In this document: one piece after another, positions 11,804 to 24,233 of the stretch | How the letters are laid out: each line of letters starts with the position of its first letter | Numbering within the stretch: the stretch's first letter is position 1 | Source: Moniliella sp. 'wahieum' | Lineage: Eukaryota; Basidiomycota; Moniliellomycetes; Moniliellales; Moniliellaceae | Direction: 5' to 3' | Length of the DNA stretch: 64,000 bases | Assembly (NCBI GenBank): GCA_003971905.1 | Contig: RSEE01000113.1 | Span: 124,001 to 188,000, forward strand | Program-made: the position numbers and the translations under genes | The notes under the pieces: model-generated | Told to the model about the DNA's origin: nothing | Database searches by the model: none | Seen by the model: the letters and a program-made list of their open reading frames with translations, nothing else

Positions 11804-14800
11804 TCATCCAGCGCCCCGAGTCTTACTCGTCCTCTTCTGCTTCAAATCAGCGTAGTGCCGCGCCTCGAAGGGGGTCCCGAGCACCTGCGACGCGTACGCG
11901 CACACCAGCCCGGCCGCCCCTACCCAACCAGAAGGGTGAGGTGAGTAGCAGTGAGAGACAGTGCCGCCGCCACGTACCGCGGTCCCCACACCGTGGCCAG
12001 CATCAGGTCATCCCGCATCAGTCCCACCCACACTGCCGCTGCCACGCAGCGAGGACGCGGTACCAGCGTAGCCCAGCGCTGCGCGCACCAGGTACGGGAT
12101 CGTGGGCATCGGGTCGTCCACCTCGGTCCCTGGCTCCTTCTTGGCTTCGCTCGTGGCCATCCCACGGGGGCGGGGAGTGTGGCGCCAGAGGACGAGCAGA
12201 GGAACAGCAAGCACAACCAGTACGCTTGGCCCCAGCGTGTTGACGGCAAGCAAGATGGGTGCAAAGGGATAGGTCAGGTGGCGGAAACCAACCAAGGCTG
12301 TAGCCCATTGGATGCTTGGCATGGTCGCCTGGTGGCCTGTACTAAAGAAGGCAACGTGGGAGAGGAAGGAAATGAGGGTAACGAGAACAAGGGGCGAGGC
12401 GACCTCCAGTTTGCCCCACTCATTAAACATCCGCACCCCCGCACCAGCCCCCTCGCCAAACAAAGCACAACCGAAATCAATAACCCCAGCGCCACCTGCC
12501 CCATGGGCTGAGCCAGGAGAAAAACGAAAGATGCAAGGAAGAGAGCATAAGGAGAAGGTAGTGTACTCCAAGCAGGTTGCGTAGACCTGTCAGAACGGGG
12601 CGTTGCACCCGGCTCCGATGGCGCCCGCTATTTTCAGCTCCAGCGGAAGAGGCGACAGAGAGGACCAAGGCAGAGAAAGGAGTGTAGCACCAATATCCAA
12701 GAGGGCAAGAGGACGTTTCAACCAGTGGACCATGCAGCCAATTTTGACGGCGTAATCCCGTCACCCCAGCGGACAAGTTGTCGAGGACCCAATACGCCGC
12801 ACCAACCACCAAGGCGGAACGGAGAAGCCACTTGATAGAGTGGATCGTGTATCTGACTCAGTCACGCGCGGCTAGGCGAACCATAGCTGGCACCAGCCAA
12901 TATGCCACGGCCAGCGCCAACATCGAAGCCCAAAACTGTTGGTCGAGGAGAAGCCATGGGGAGAAGGGCGTTGTCTCATTCCCTTCACGAGTCGAGTGTA
13001 AAGTAGCGGGCGAAAAACGGTGGTCTTGCAATAAGGACCCTGCTCCGCCCGGCACACACGGATCCCCAGCAAAAGCGCGTGAGCACATCCCCAACAAGCC
13101 CAGAGCACCCGTACGAAGAAGATCCTTCTGTGTCGTGGCCCTTCGCACTGCTGAGCTAGAGATGAGGCTCGAACCGAAGGCGGGCGCCAGCAACAAAAGA
13201 AGGCAAAGGAGGAGTGAAGAAGGGGTGAATGTCACATGTCCTCCCACGCAATGAAGTTTTGCTCCCTAAGAAAGTCCATGTATCAGAACAAGGGCCGGGG
13301 ATGATCGTTCCCCGGTGCAGGGATAAGGCACGAATTGACTTTGGGCTTGCCAGGAGAATAAGGTGGCCACAATGAGTTGGCCACAGAAAATGAAGCCCAA
13401 AACTGAACGTGTCCGAACCGCGGGGAAAAGCTCCAGAACCGAAACCTCATTGATGTGTCCCATCACACCCCATCAAGCCCAGCAACGGGCCAGAGAGGAT
13501 GAAGCTCAACGCAGCTGCTTGTCCAAGAACGCGCGTTGCAGCCCGCAGCCCAGCAACAGGACGAGGCTTGGCCCCAATCGCGGAACGCAAACGGAAGGCA
13601 GAAAGCATTCCCAACACAATACAAGGCCCGCACCCATGGCCTCAAGGTGAATGTGAGTCCAGGAGTCCTTGGCCCGTGTAAGAACGAGACGAGTATAGGC
13701 AAAGTAGGCTTGCTCGGCCGTAGCGTCAGAGCGGGTCGGAGCGGACTCGAAGCTGGTAGCGCCGCCAGAGCCCAATCAGCTCGGGCAGCGCGTGCCCATG
13801 CCGCTTGCAGCTCACGAATAAACCCATTGAAATCCCCTGCCTTTCCCACATAGCTTTCAAGGTAGGTGTGAACCTGCAAAGCGTTGATCCGGAGCGCCCT
13901 CAGAAGGTCCTCCCCAAAAAGCTCTGGAATGACCGTACCAAGGGAGCTGAACGGGATAGGCAGCCCATTTAGCAATGCAAAAGTGGGAACAAGGTCGACT
14001 TGCTGGATGCTGTGGCGAAACTCATCTGGCCCCAGAGGACGCACCTGACCCAAGGCTTCGAAAGTGCTGCGGGCCCTATCATCCGGCTGGAGATCATTGG
14101 GGAAAGAGAAGTCATCGGGCACCAAATTGTTGCGAGTTGTCGAGAACACGTACGACCCTTGTGGCCTGCCAGTAAATGAAGCGCCAGTCTCGCTGGCCGC
14201 AATGCTGCATGAGGTCCCCTCCGCACAAGCCAAGAAAACAAAGTAGTCCTCCCCCACAGCAGTGAGGTTCTTGGCCGTAGCGACAAACTTGCCTGGACCG
14301 AAGTGGTGACCACGCGTGGAGGATCCGAATGAGACACGCGTTTTCTCATCGGGCAAGACGATGTAGTGCAGTCCCTCCCCATTGGGTAGAGGGGAAGTGA
14401 GAGGACGCTTAGAATAGGCAAAGAAGGCGGCAGCCTTTTCAACGTTTTCATCTACGCTCTCAAGCACCTTGGCATCCATGTCACGGTCCCCCACAACGAA
14501 CAGAAGAGCGTCTTCTGGCAAGTGGGTAGCAACAAAGCGAAGTTGCTCATCAACCTGTTCCAGCTGACGACTCATCTCTGCATGGTCAAGACTGTCGCCC
14601 GAGTGATTGAGACCCCCTCATGTGCAACAAGAAGGGACCAATTCCCCGCCTCAGCTTTGGGAGTAGTGGTGGGATCCAACAAGGCGCGAAGATGCGACTC
14701 GACACCTTGGTCGGCTGAGGCAGGGCCTTGAATCTTGTGGTAGGGCCAGGTCCAGGCCTTGTCAAACGAATTAGGGTACAGATTGAGCCAAGTATCGTCA

Positions 14801-15574
14801 CCGATGAAGGCCAAACCAGCGGGTTCCCTGTCGCACGCAAGGACTCGTGTACGCAGCTGAGCCAGCAAGTTGTCCTCCTCAATCTTGGTCGCGCCAAAGT
14901 GGGAGCCGGTATGGATAAATGCGGGAAGCACGCCCGTCATCAGAGACTTGAGCCGTTGAATTGTGGGTGTGGACGGTTCGGAATCAAACTGGGCCAGCAG
15001 TGTATGGCCCGGGTGGTCCGACTGCAAAGCAGGAATCGTGTTAAATGCGCCCATCACGTCCGGCGTGAACTCGGCATCGCTCCCTTTGTCAGGAGCCAAG
15101 CGTGGCGGGTAGACTAACTCGGAGTGAAGACCATCGACCACAAATAACAACGAGCGGTCAAAGCGGCGGGGGAGGGTGCACTCGCCGTGCGCCTTCAAAA
15201 CATTCGACCAATTGGAGGGAGTAGCTTCACCCTCTGCCACAAGCGCGGCAAGGGTGGTATCAATGTTGGCAGCAGCCTCAAAGAGGCAGGGCAGTGTGTG
15301 CTGTCAGATAGCTCGGTGCGAGTGATGAGGAAGCCCCGGGTGAAGAGCAGAAGACCAGCAATCTGAGTGATGGCGACAAAGCCTAACAGAGCCAATGCGC
15401 GCCACAGCAAGGCACCAACGATGGCGGGCGGATAGAATCGTTGTCATGTGCGTCACCGCTAGCACTGGAACCGGCATTGGTTTTTGACTTTTTCGACTGA
15501 TCCTTCGAGGCAGACTTGGTCTGTGGCGAATATGCCTCCGGTGCCGTACGGCGTCGCTGCCGCAGGCTGCTCAT
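11804..15574 (-). CDS. GPI13: GPI ethanolamine-phosphate transferase 3-like (GPI13/PIG-O)
   Basis: ER membrane enzyme family that adds ethanolamine phosphate to the third mannose of the GPI anchor. The start at 15574 gives a basic, Ser-rich cytosolic tail (MSSLRQRRR) and a first membrane helix (ALALLGFVAITQIAGLLLF). The lumenal alkaline-phosphatase-like domain shows FDRSLLFVVDGLHSE, TIQRLKSLMTGVLPAF with the expected nucleophile Thr, IEEDNLLAQL and GDDTWLNLYPNSFDKAW. The multispanning C-terminus carries the family signature STGHQATMPSIQWATALVGF and later GPRYVAAALSL. The usual GDHGM reads GDRDM, the following NHGG is absent, and the GVDHxGH segment reads about GVSNHSGD, so metal-binding residues appear lost. 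Several one-base frame breaks occur, including about 14590. It could be a diverged, possibly inactive PIG-O or an error-laden active copy. Confidence 0.8.
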
Positions 15575-16509
15575 CAACCGGCCGAGAAGATAGGAAAGCG
15601 GGGAGGGGAGGGAGACGGAAGGTGGTCGGAAGTGTTTCTGCGGCATGTCCACAGCATCCCTGAGTTCTGACGAATCTGACGCGCAGGCGGAATTCAAACT
15701 GGGGAGATTAATGTTCAGAACCAGGAGGATGTCATGTGATTGATTGATTTCGATGGTTGTAATCACCGGTGCACACGTAATAGCACGCAAAACACCACTC
15801 AGTGTAAGGGTCAGGCGATACGAGGGAGGCCAAACGCACCAAGGGAAGGAAAGGATGCACTGGTAGGGGAAAGAAGAACAGGAGCGGCGAGGAACAGTGA
15901 GAATATTTACCTCAATAGCTAAGAGGACCGTGACACTCAGGACCACCACAACGAACACAGTCCACGTATGTGGCAAAAGCTACTATAGATGACAACGATT
16001 TGGCCCATGTAACCATGCCTGGTGCGCAACATATCAACGCATAGAGACGTAAGCAGGCTGCATATTCGTCAATACGGTAGCAAGAGATCATACAGTTGGT
16101 ATCGCATATGCCGTTTTTGGAGAAGCGCGGCGGCTTTTAAGAATGAAAAATATGGTGTGTATGAGAAGACGAGAGGGATATTAATTTTGATATCACACAA
16201 GTAGATCGCCCAATGTGCATTTGGGAAAAGGCGACGCGACTTTAGTAGGAGCAGGTTGGAAATGGCTCGCTCCTCTCTTCATAGTTATCTCATCAATGTT
16301 CGTCTCTCTCTCCGTCCCTGTCCACACCGAAGACGATCTATATATGGCATGCAATATATATCAACCGCGTGCTAGAGAGTGGCAGGTTTTGAACGTGAGC
16401 CACCGCTAGAGCATACTTTCGCGTGCCGGTGGTCCATCGAGTTCATTGGCAACATCAGCGTTATTGATGTTTGACATAACGGGAAGTTAGCCAGATGTAG
16501 GGGATGTAT

Positions 16510-16668
16510 TGTGCATCTCTACTCTGCATCCGTATCATTGACAGCCCTTAAGGCTGGGACAGGGGAAACGCTACGTCTAAAACGAACCGTTCATCTTGCG
16601 GGGGTGACTTGAAAGCGTCACCAAGGGTAAGGAACCAGGGGGATCGTCAGGATATCAGGACCTGCTGG
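16510..16668 (+). repeat. Inverted repeat copy A
   Basis: Reads from CATCTCTACTC through GGCTGGGACAGGGGAA, CGCTACGTCTAAA, CCGTTCATCTTGCGGGGG and AAGGAACCAGGGGGATCG to GGATATC. The same series of blocks occurs in reverse complement at about 20622-20775, with roughly 80-85 % identity by eye. The spacing of about 4.1 kb suggests ends of a TIR element or two separately inserted copies. Confidence 0.8.
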
Positions 16669-17059
16669 TTCTGGCCATCCGGTCCGTCCCCTAGGTAGCG
16701 CGTGTGGACACGGAGATGAACATGGTTGACATCCGAGCGAGAGGAACCATTTCCATTGAGACTGAGTAGTCCTTCCAATGCGCAAACATCTTGCCCGCTG
16801 TCTTGGTGCCGTAGTATCCTCGCGTCGCCAAAAAATAAGAGGAGGAGTTGCCTGTACTGGATTGTTCAATTGGCTTTTGGAGAGTAGGGGGAGACGCGAA
16901 TGGACCGTGGGGGAAAGCCACGAACCATTGCTAACCGACAGGGACTAAATGGGAATCAAGGCAACAGTGGAAGATCGGAGAACAGTGGAAAACAGGGAAG
17001 ACACAGGGAAGACAGCTGCTGCACGGACAGCCTAGAAAGGTAAGGTAAGCAGGCATGTG

Positions 17060-17214
17060 GCGACTAATGTCGCAAAGGGGTTGCCACAAGCGCAACGCAG
17101 AGAAGTCACAGGTAAACGGGCACAGGGCGACTAGCGTCGCAAGGACAATGGAAACGGGGGGAACCACGAAACTGGGGTTCTCAAATCACTGGGGCGAAAG
17201 GCGACGATTGTCGC
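17060..17214. repeat. Three spaced GCGAC-N4-GTCGC hairpins
   Basis: Perfect 5-bp inverted repeats with a 4-base loop occur at 17060-17073, 17127-17140 and 17201-17214, that is 67 and 74 bases apart. Loops differ (TAAT, TAGC, GATT) while the arms are kept. Confidence 0.75.
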
Positions 17215-17322
17215 TCGGATACGTAGACTGATAATCGCGCTTACGGTTGAGCCAGCCGTTATGGAACTAAATTGAATCTGAGGGCGCACTCTATCATCAT
17301 AATTGGAATTGGGCTTTCAGGC

Positions 17323-17343
17323 GTCGCCACGCCTTGTGGCGAC
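17323..17343. repeat. 8-bp stem hairpin GTCGCCAC/GTGGCGAC
   Basis: GTCGCCAC, a 5-base loop GCCTT, then GTGGCGAC. It lies just downstream of the three GCGAC hairpins and shares their core. Confidence 0.75.
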
Positions 17344-20300
17344 CGGCGCTCCCACCCCCCATCCTTCTTATGCGTGTCCGCGCGCATCTCCTGGGTCTCC
17401 TCCCTCTCCGAGGGGTAGCAGGAACATCGAGAAAGATGGAATAGAGCAACAGAAATTGGCGTCGCAGACGAAGATTCTGAAAAAAATTCCGTCTTGTGCT
17501 GTTGAAAACCGTCGCGAATGTCCAGCGGTCTTGAATGGTCGAGGGTTGGACCTCACTTGGAAACGAGGCGCTGGGCTCGAAACCGGTTGGCCATCAGGCC
17601 AGGCTCGAGTCGTCCATCGGGGAAGGAAATGGGAATGAGGGATGTCAAACCTGGAACAGGAACTGGGAGCAGCCGGGTGGACGCGAGCGTCTTGAACTGT
17701 ACGCCGACTGGTTCTGGTTGATGTGCGGGCGGTGGTGATGGAAAACAACCAATCCGCGAGCGCGCTATTGGACGCGACCCAGAAACAAAAAACCAAAGAA
17801 CCGAGGACAAGGTTTCAAGGCCGTTCGAATTTGAAAAGCGGCGACGAGGGCAAGAAGCTGGCCAAGCATCAGAATCATCGGAAGCCGGGGTAACCATCGG
17901 GGATGCAACGATTGGGGAAAGGCCATCCAGGGCGTCGTCGCAACGGAGTGGGAAACGGGAAACGGAAAGAAAACACCTTGGCATCGGGAACAGAAAACGG
18001 TGGATGCGCTATCGCCTATACGCCACTGCCCTATACGCTTCAGCGCTTCAGCATCCATGTTGCGGTCTGCAGGGCCGGGTGGATTAGAGCGTCGCTACAG
18101 GACACCGGCTTTCTATACCCTGAAGATGAGGCGCTCTGAGGTCGCGGGGGCACATTTGTGGTTTAACATCACTTAACGCTGTTATGTCTCTCGGTATCCA
18201 ATCTCCATCATGATCGATCTCGATTGATCGATTAAATGTTACAGGACATCGATTAACGTTTAGCAGCTGTTAAAGGACATGCGTTTTAGGGACATACGTA
18301 TTCTGCTCTTTCACACGGGCGGGGCCTGTGAGTCGCTAGATATGCCTTCTCTGGTGTACGTTGGTGTTCCCCTGTGTTCCTCCGTTGTCCGCGGATCGAA
18401 AAGTTCAAAACCTTCAATACCACAGCTTCTGCATATGTAGTTTTTGCGGAGGTGCTGTGAACAACTCGAAGACCCACTTAGAACGTGAGCGCGCTGAGCG
18501 GCTGAGCAATGGTGATCGACAGAGCTAACCTCGCGATATATGGATCTTCCTAGAGGAGCTGGAGGAGGCCCCAGCTCCTCAGATCAGCGAGATCAACATC
18601 AGCTTTCGACCAGCCGCAGTCTCCGGCCTCAGGCCTCAGGCCTCACGCATCCCGCTCACGCCGTCACGCATCACGCGTCACGAAAGCCGCTCGGTGAATA
18701 TCATCACCCTGAAACACGGAGGCGTACCCTGGGGACCCTACAGCGTACGCCGTAACGCGCCCGACGCGTATTAAGTAGAACGCGTACAGTAGCGATTTAG
18801 GGCGTTTTATATAGACCTTCTTAAGGCCATGGCAGCTCGTTCGGACTTTGGGTCCCGGATTTCCGCCGGAATCCGGCCACACCAGTATTCTGACCAATGC
18901 CGGTCTGGGGTCTCCCTAACGGGGCGGGTGAGACCCCCCAGTATATGACCGGATGGCCGGTGACCGGTTGCCCCGATGACCCTCCGCAGTGAATACAAAC
19001 GGTCTTATTGAACACAGCATTAGCGCTTAGGGAACTCAAGTTACGCCTTACGAGTTACTAGTTCCTAGCTACCGGTTACCGAACCTCAGTACCCTCACTG
19101 GCCTCATCAGTACTGAGAGCCTCAGTGCTCAGTCTGAGAGCAGACCTCCTCAACCTTCACACAATGCTTCACACCTCGGACTGGTCAGATCCAGACGTCT
19201 CCGACTTCACTGGCTCGCGATGCGAAGCTAGAGACTGATGTCAATGAAATCGATGGCGGCAGTGGGGACCGAGTGGCAAGTTATCCTGGCATCAATCAGG
19301 CCTAGGCCTCAGGCCTAGGCCTCAGGCCACGCCCCGACGTTAGGCATTATGGCATTCATTTTGTTTCGCTTTCTTATTGAAGCTTGAAGCTTGGATAGTG
19401 TTTTGGGCTGCAAGTGGGAGGCAAGGCAGTATGCATGTTGCGTGTAAAAGCGGCAAAATATGCGGCGCCAACACAGCTTGAGACCTGATGGATCCGATGC
19501 CCTCTGTTGGTGGTTGCCGGTTATAACTATGGGTGTCTCGAGTTATATACTCTTCACAGCATTGCCTTCTCGGCATTGCATAAAACGGCAACCACATTAA
19601 TCAGGCCGGGCTCTCCCCCGACTAACCACTAATCCTATACTTCTGTTCTTGCACGTGAATTTTAGAACAAATATATAGCAACCCCCCTGTCCAACTCTCG
19701 GCGCTGAGTCTCAGCGCTCAGCGGCTCAGCCTGAGCTGTGCAGCGGGTTCCATGCTACATTTTCATCATGAAATGCACCTCGTCCCAAACAGGTTGGCGT
19801 CGGTATAATTTCCGTCGTCCACATGCCGACATGCATCTCTTACACACTATAGTTCATATATCATACCAGACACTCACCTACCCTTATCCACGTGAATATT
19901 GAGTCCTGCAGAGGCATATGGGCATGATGCATGAAGTGCATGGGGCCAGGCCTGATGAATGATTACTGATCGCCGATGATCGATGATTAAAGCTTAAAGA
20001 GTCAATAGATCGGAGAGAGCATTTTATACGTTGAGAATGCATACGCGGAGAGAGTAAAAAAGGCCCGCGTCCAACGGCTTATAACGCACCGTAAAATCGG
20101 GTAATACTTGCTATGATACAGACAAGTAGCGTACCAACACGCGCACAGAGACTCACCGTTACTTGTTATACTGTGTGCTCAGATTGTTAACCCCCCGAGA
20201 GGGTGTGCCTTGTGTTGTTGTGGTCGGGTCCAGATTGCTTTCACGCCCTCCCTCAGATGTCAGATCTCACGTCTCACATCTCAGATCCCACGCCCGTGCA

Positions 20301-20621
20301 CACATATCACATGCCATATTTCTCAGGTCTCTCACGATCTCAGTGTATATTTTCTTGCAGCCGTGCCTGGGCTGCCGCAGTCTGCAGCAAAGGCAATTTT
20401 AACGAGGAGACCACCGGGCCTATGGCCCGGTCAGCTGGGGCTTCGCCGCCAGCTTGGTATTGCGTCGCCACCTTAGCCGCCGTTATTCCCCCGTCACGCG
20501 TCACCACCATAGAAACAATATCACACCGAAACGTGCTGGCGGCTGCGGGTGGGCTGGAACGTGGTACGCGTCAGCTCATGTAAAAGCGTGCAGGCGCGCG
20601 TTTGGGATTTTAACATAGAGT

Positions 20622-20778
20622 AGAGATATCCTGGCGATCCCCCTGGTTCCTTGACCCTGGTGGCGCCCCTAAGTAACCCCCGCAAGATGAACGGTTAGGT
20701 TTAGACGTAGCGTTCCCCTGTCCCAGCCTTCTTAAGTCTGCCAATGAAATGGACGTTGAGTAGAGATGTGAGTCGCAC
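20622..20778 (-). repeat. Inverted repeat copy B
   Basis: Reverse-complement partner of the repeat at 16510-16668: GATATCCTGGCGATCCCCCTGG, CCCCCGCAAGATGAACGG, TTTAGACGTAGCG, CCCCTGTCCCAGCCTT and GTAGAGATG occur in the expected reversed order. No target-site duplication was confirmed. Confidence 0.8.
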
Positions 20779-22064
20779 CTATGCCCCCCTGCACATAAAC
20801 AGAACCTGTCTTGGCTTTTTCGTCCAGGAAGTTGGTATAACCCAGGCAAAACGTTTATAGATCGATCGAGGCAGATTTCTTCGATATCTCATCGGAGGTG
20901 TTCCGCGTTCCGGGTCCCGATTTCGCCGGCTTCACCTGCTATAATAGAACGTCAGAAGCCGAGCATCGCGGCTACTGGACGCTGAACGTGAAATTGGTGA
21001 AAGCTCAATATCAATGTAGAATGTTGCTTATTTGGGACGTGGAATCCGCAATGGTTAATAGGAAGGGAAGGACAGTTCTGATCTCCGTAAGTATAGGCTT
21101 TGAAGATTTTGTCCCCCCCCACATATCCCACGTGAGATGTGATAGAAATGCGGATCTACAGGTGACATATGTGACGGAGGCTGATATGTGGCCATTTCGC
21201 TGTGTGACGCGGGACGCATGACGCATGAGCGCGTCAGAGGTGTCGTATCGGATGCTGCGGCGGTCCACTGGGACGTCCACATCTCACTGTTTTTATGTGG
21301 TGACCCGGTGACGGTCTCCCGCTCAGCGCTCACCATGAGCACTCTAAATCCGTCGCAGCGTGTGAAGGTGTGAACACCGAACTCGTACTACTAGGTGCTA
21401 CGCCTGCCCCATATTGAATCCTTCCTCGTCTGGTCAAGATGGAAGACGCCGGTGGCGCGTGGTGCCAGCAGGGTGCCTCATCCTGCCCCACACAAGAACC
21501 CCGTCTCTCATCGAGGTGGATTAATGATTGTCAAGTTCTGGGCTAAAAAAGGGCTCGTTACATGGCTTGGATCGTCGTAGGCATGCGGGTATATGAGTCG
21601 GCATGAGGCCTGTGGGCCTGGGGCCACCTGAGGCCTGAATGGATCGAAGAATCTTAAAGCTTAAATGGAGAGAGCACTATACGTTGCATGCGATGATGGA
21701 GACTGCGGCGGGGGCAGGGAGATGGTGGAGGGAGGGTCGATTGATCGGAGTCCTGACGTCAGTCCATCCCGCCGTTAGTCCTATAACTTACCGCTTTACC
21801 GCACACGACGGGGACGTAACTAACAAGAATTTGGATGTGCAATGTCCCATTCACCTTTAGCTTCTCTCTTCTAGCTTCTACCCATATAGAGAAACCCTTT
21901 TAGTTGCATCAAAGAGGATGTGGCAGGGAGAAAAAAGGCCCCGCTTTAGAGGATGTGACAAGGAGAAGGCCCCACTTTCACTTCGCCACACTCCTTTTGG
22001 TAAGGCCGGTAATGCTTAAAGGGCCTCATTTCGTCACATCTCTCTTCCTGGTAGACAAAAAGCT

Positions 22065-22080
22065 ATGTCACATGTGACAT
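22065..22080. repeat. 16-nt perfect palindrome
   Basis: ATGTCACATGTGACAT is its own reverse complement. The related half TGTGACATG recurs near 24237, 24262 and 26232, so it may belong to a dispersed motif. Confidence 0.7.
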
Positions 22081-24186
22081 GCCACAGCAGTGGTCATATA
22101 CTGTCACATACGCAACACATCACACACAGTGTCAATAAACGTCGTTTCCCCTCGAAGTTAATATTCTGCGGGTTTGAGAGGAGGACAAAACTGTTCGCGA
22201 CGGATCCTCGAAGAAAGAATAGGACGCGAATGCCAAGCCTGAGGCTGAGGACATCGATCGTCCTGGTTCCCCACTGACGCGTGACGTCCTAAAGTCTAAG
22301 AGAAGTTCTGACACAGAAAGGAGACAAAAAGGGGGTGTGAGCCCTATCGTCTAACTCAGACCGAGGAAGGAAGCAAAAGCCAAGTGGCACGTACACTTAG
22401 TACTCAAAGTGAAATATACTGTGGCATGGCTTTTCCCATTTTGAAGATCAGTGGAACTTGGCAGGCGGCTGGCCCTCTAAGATGTGACCTCTGTGATTGT
22501 GGCCTGAAGAGATCTGAGATCTAACCCTTGTCAACACACAGTCTGTCTGCATTCCATACTAGTAGCGAACAGCCGTTATCATCTTCTTATCTTTCTTCTG
22601 CCAGTAAGAGCGTTTCGCCAGCGGTCGATAATGCATCCTGTGGTGCATATGGTGTTCCAGTACAACTGTTGGTCAGCTCGTAGTGTTGGCGGTGTGTGTA
22701 AACCACATCGACAACGCGCCAACTTTCACGTTTATTATAGTACACAACGGATAATCGATAACCGATAATTTCGTCGATATGGGTCGATATGGGTGAGCAT
22801 GTGATGGTATGCCACACTGTCCCATGTGCATGAGATCCCATGAGACACGAGTACGAGTATTGAGTGCGTGAGAGATGAGAGATGGTCAATGGGAGTGAGA
22901 GATGAGATCATGCACATGAGAGATGAGATCGATGACCGAGATCCAAGTCGAGGAAAGTTAGCCACCAGCGAGAAAGAAGCGCAGGCAAAAATGTCAATCA
23001 CAATTCCCATTATAATACGCTTTAGCCCTTAGCTTAGCGCTTAACGACCATGTAACTAGTGCAACTAACCATCTTCGTTGTCCATACTGTGGTGCATGAT
23101 GCATGAAGGAAGAGACCGGTGCATGACTGCGTGAATGTGTGCCCTCCGAGCCGAATAGCGGACTTGTACTTAGTACGTATTGGGGATTTTATAACGCCAA
23201 TGCAGTCTGAGCTCAGCCTGAGGCTCCTGAGGGTCTGAGGATCTGAGGGCCTGTCCTGCTGGTGCGCTGATGAGCGCTGGCGCTGAGCCTTTGCGCTGAG
23301 CTTGAGTCCGAACCCTGGAAGCTGGGCAACTGAAATTTAAAGAGGCGCTTAGATCTGAAAAGGAGCACGGAGCGTTGTTGTGTGTGTGTCTTGTAATCCG
23401 ATTTGTCACCGAGAGCGAGAGAACGGTGCGCCACACAGACGCGTCAGATGTGTTGGATCTGTCTTGCTTTTGTGTGGTGTTTTACCTGTTTCGGACATGT
23501 CTGGATCTGTTGAATTAAATTTGAAAGGCTTGGGCGTGGGCGTTTTGAACAAGAGCCCCTGATTAATGATGTAACTGGTGGCATGACCCAGCCAGATCAG
23601 CCTGATCCATCAGTGCATGATCATGCGGCCCAAGGGCCCTAGGGCATCGAGCATCATGCATCATGATGAACTCAACGTTGCGCTGTGGGAGCATTGAGTG
23701 TATTAGGCGCAAAAAAGGGGAGCAGAAAATGCGATAGACCCATCGGCGATCGCTGCCTTAGCATATGCGCCTCATATGAGCATGATCACTCGATCATGAT
23801 GCATGAGAGGAGGCGAGAGGCTGCTTACTGCATGGGATACACCCTGTGGCCGTGAAGGCGAGGCCTCAGCCTGAGGGGCACTTCAATTAGGAAAGTAGTT
23901 CACTGTGGCTCAGGCGCTCAGGCCTGAGATAGCGCCCACCCCATCTCTGCCCATCGAGTAGTGACCAGTGAGTTACTAGTGAGCTAGTGATCGAATATGG
24001 ATGGAATCGATGCGGTTGCTCGATGTAGCAATTTTGGTCGCATCGTTCCTGGTCGGGGCACGTGAATGTGTGACGCAGGATGCGTGAGCGATGCCCAGGC
24101 TGAGCCTCGTGGGGGGCGTCTCGGCCTGAAATTGAACGCCTGAACCGAACTGAAGCGTTGATCTGTAGCCTCAGGATCGATGATCG

Positions 24187-24233
24187 CTGATGCGCTGATG
24201 CACTGATGCACTGATGCACTGATGCACTGATGG
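24187..24233. repeat. 8-bp tandem repeat CTGATGCA
   Basis: Five units plus a partial sixth of CTGATGCA (first unit CTGATGCG). A simple tandem repeat in the gene-free island. Confidence 0.85.
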
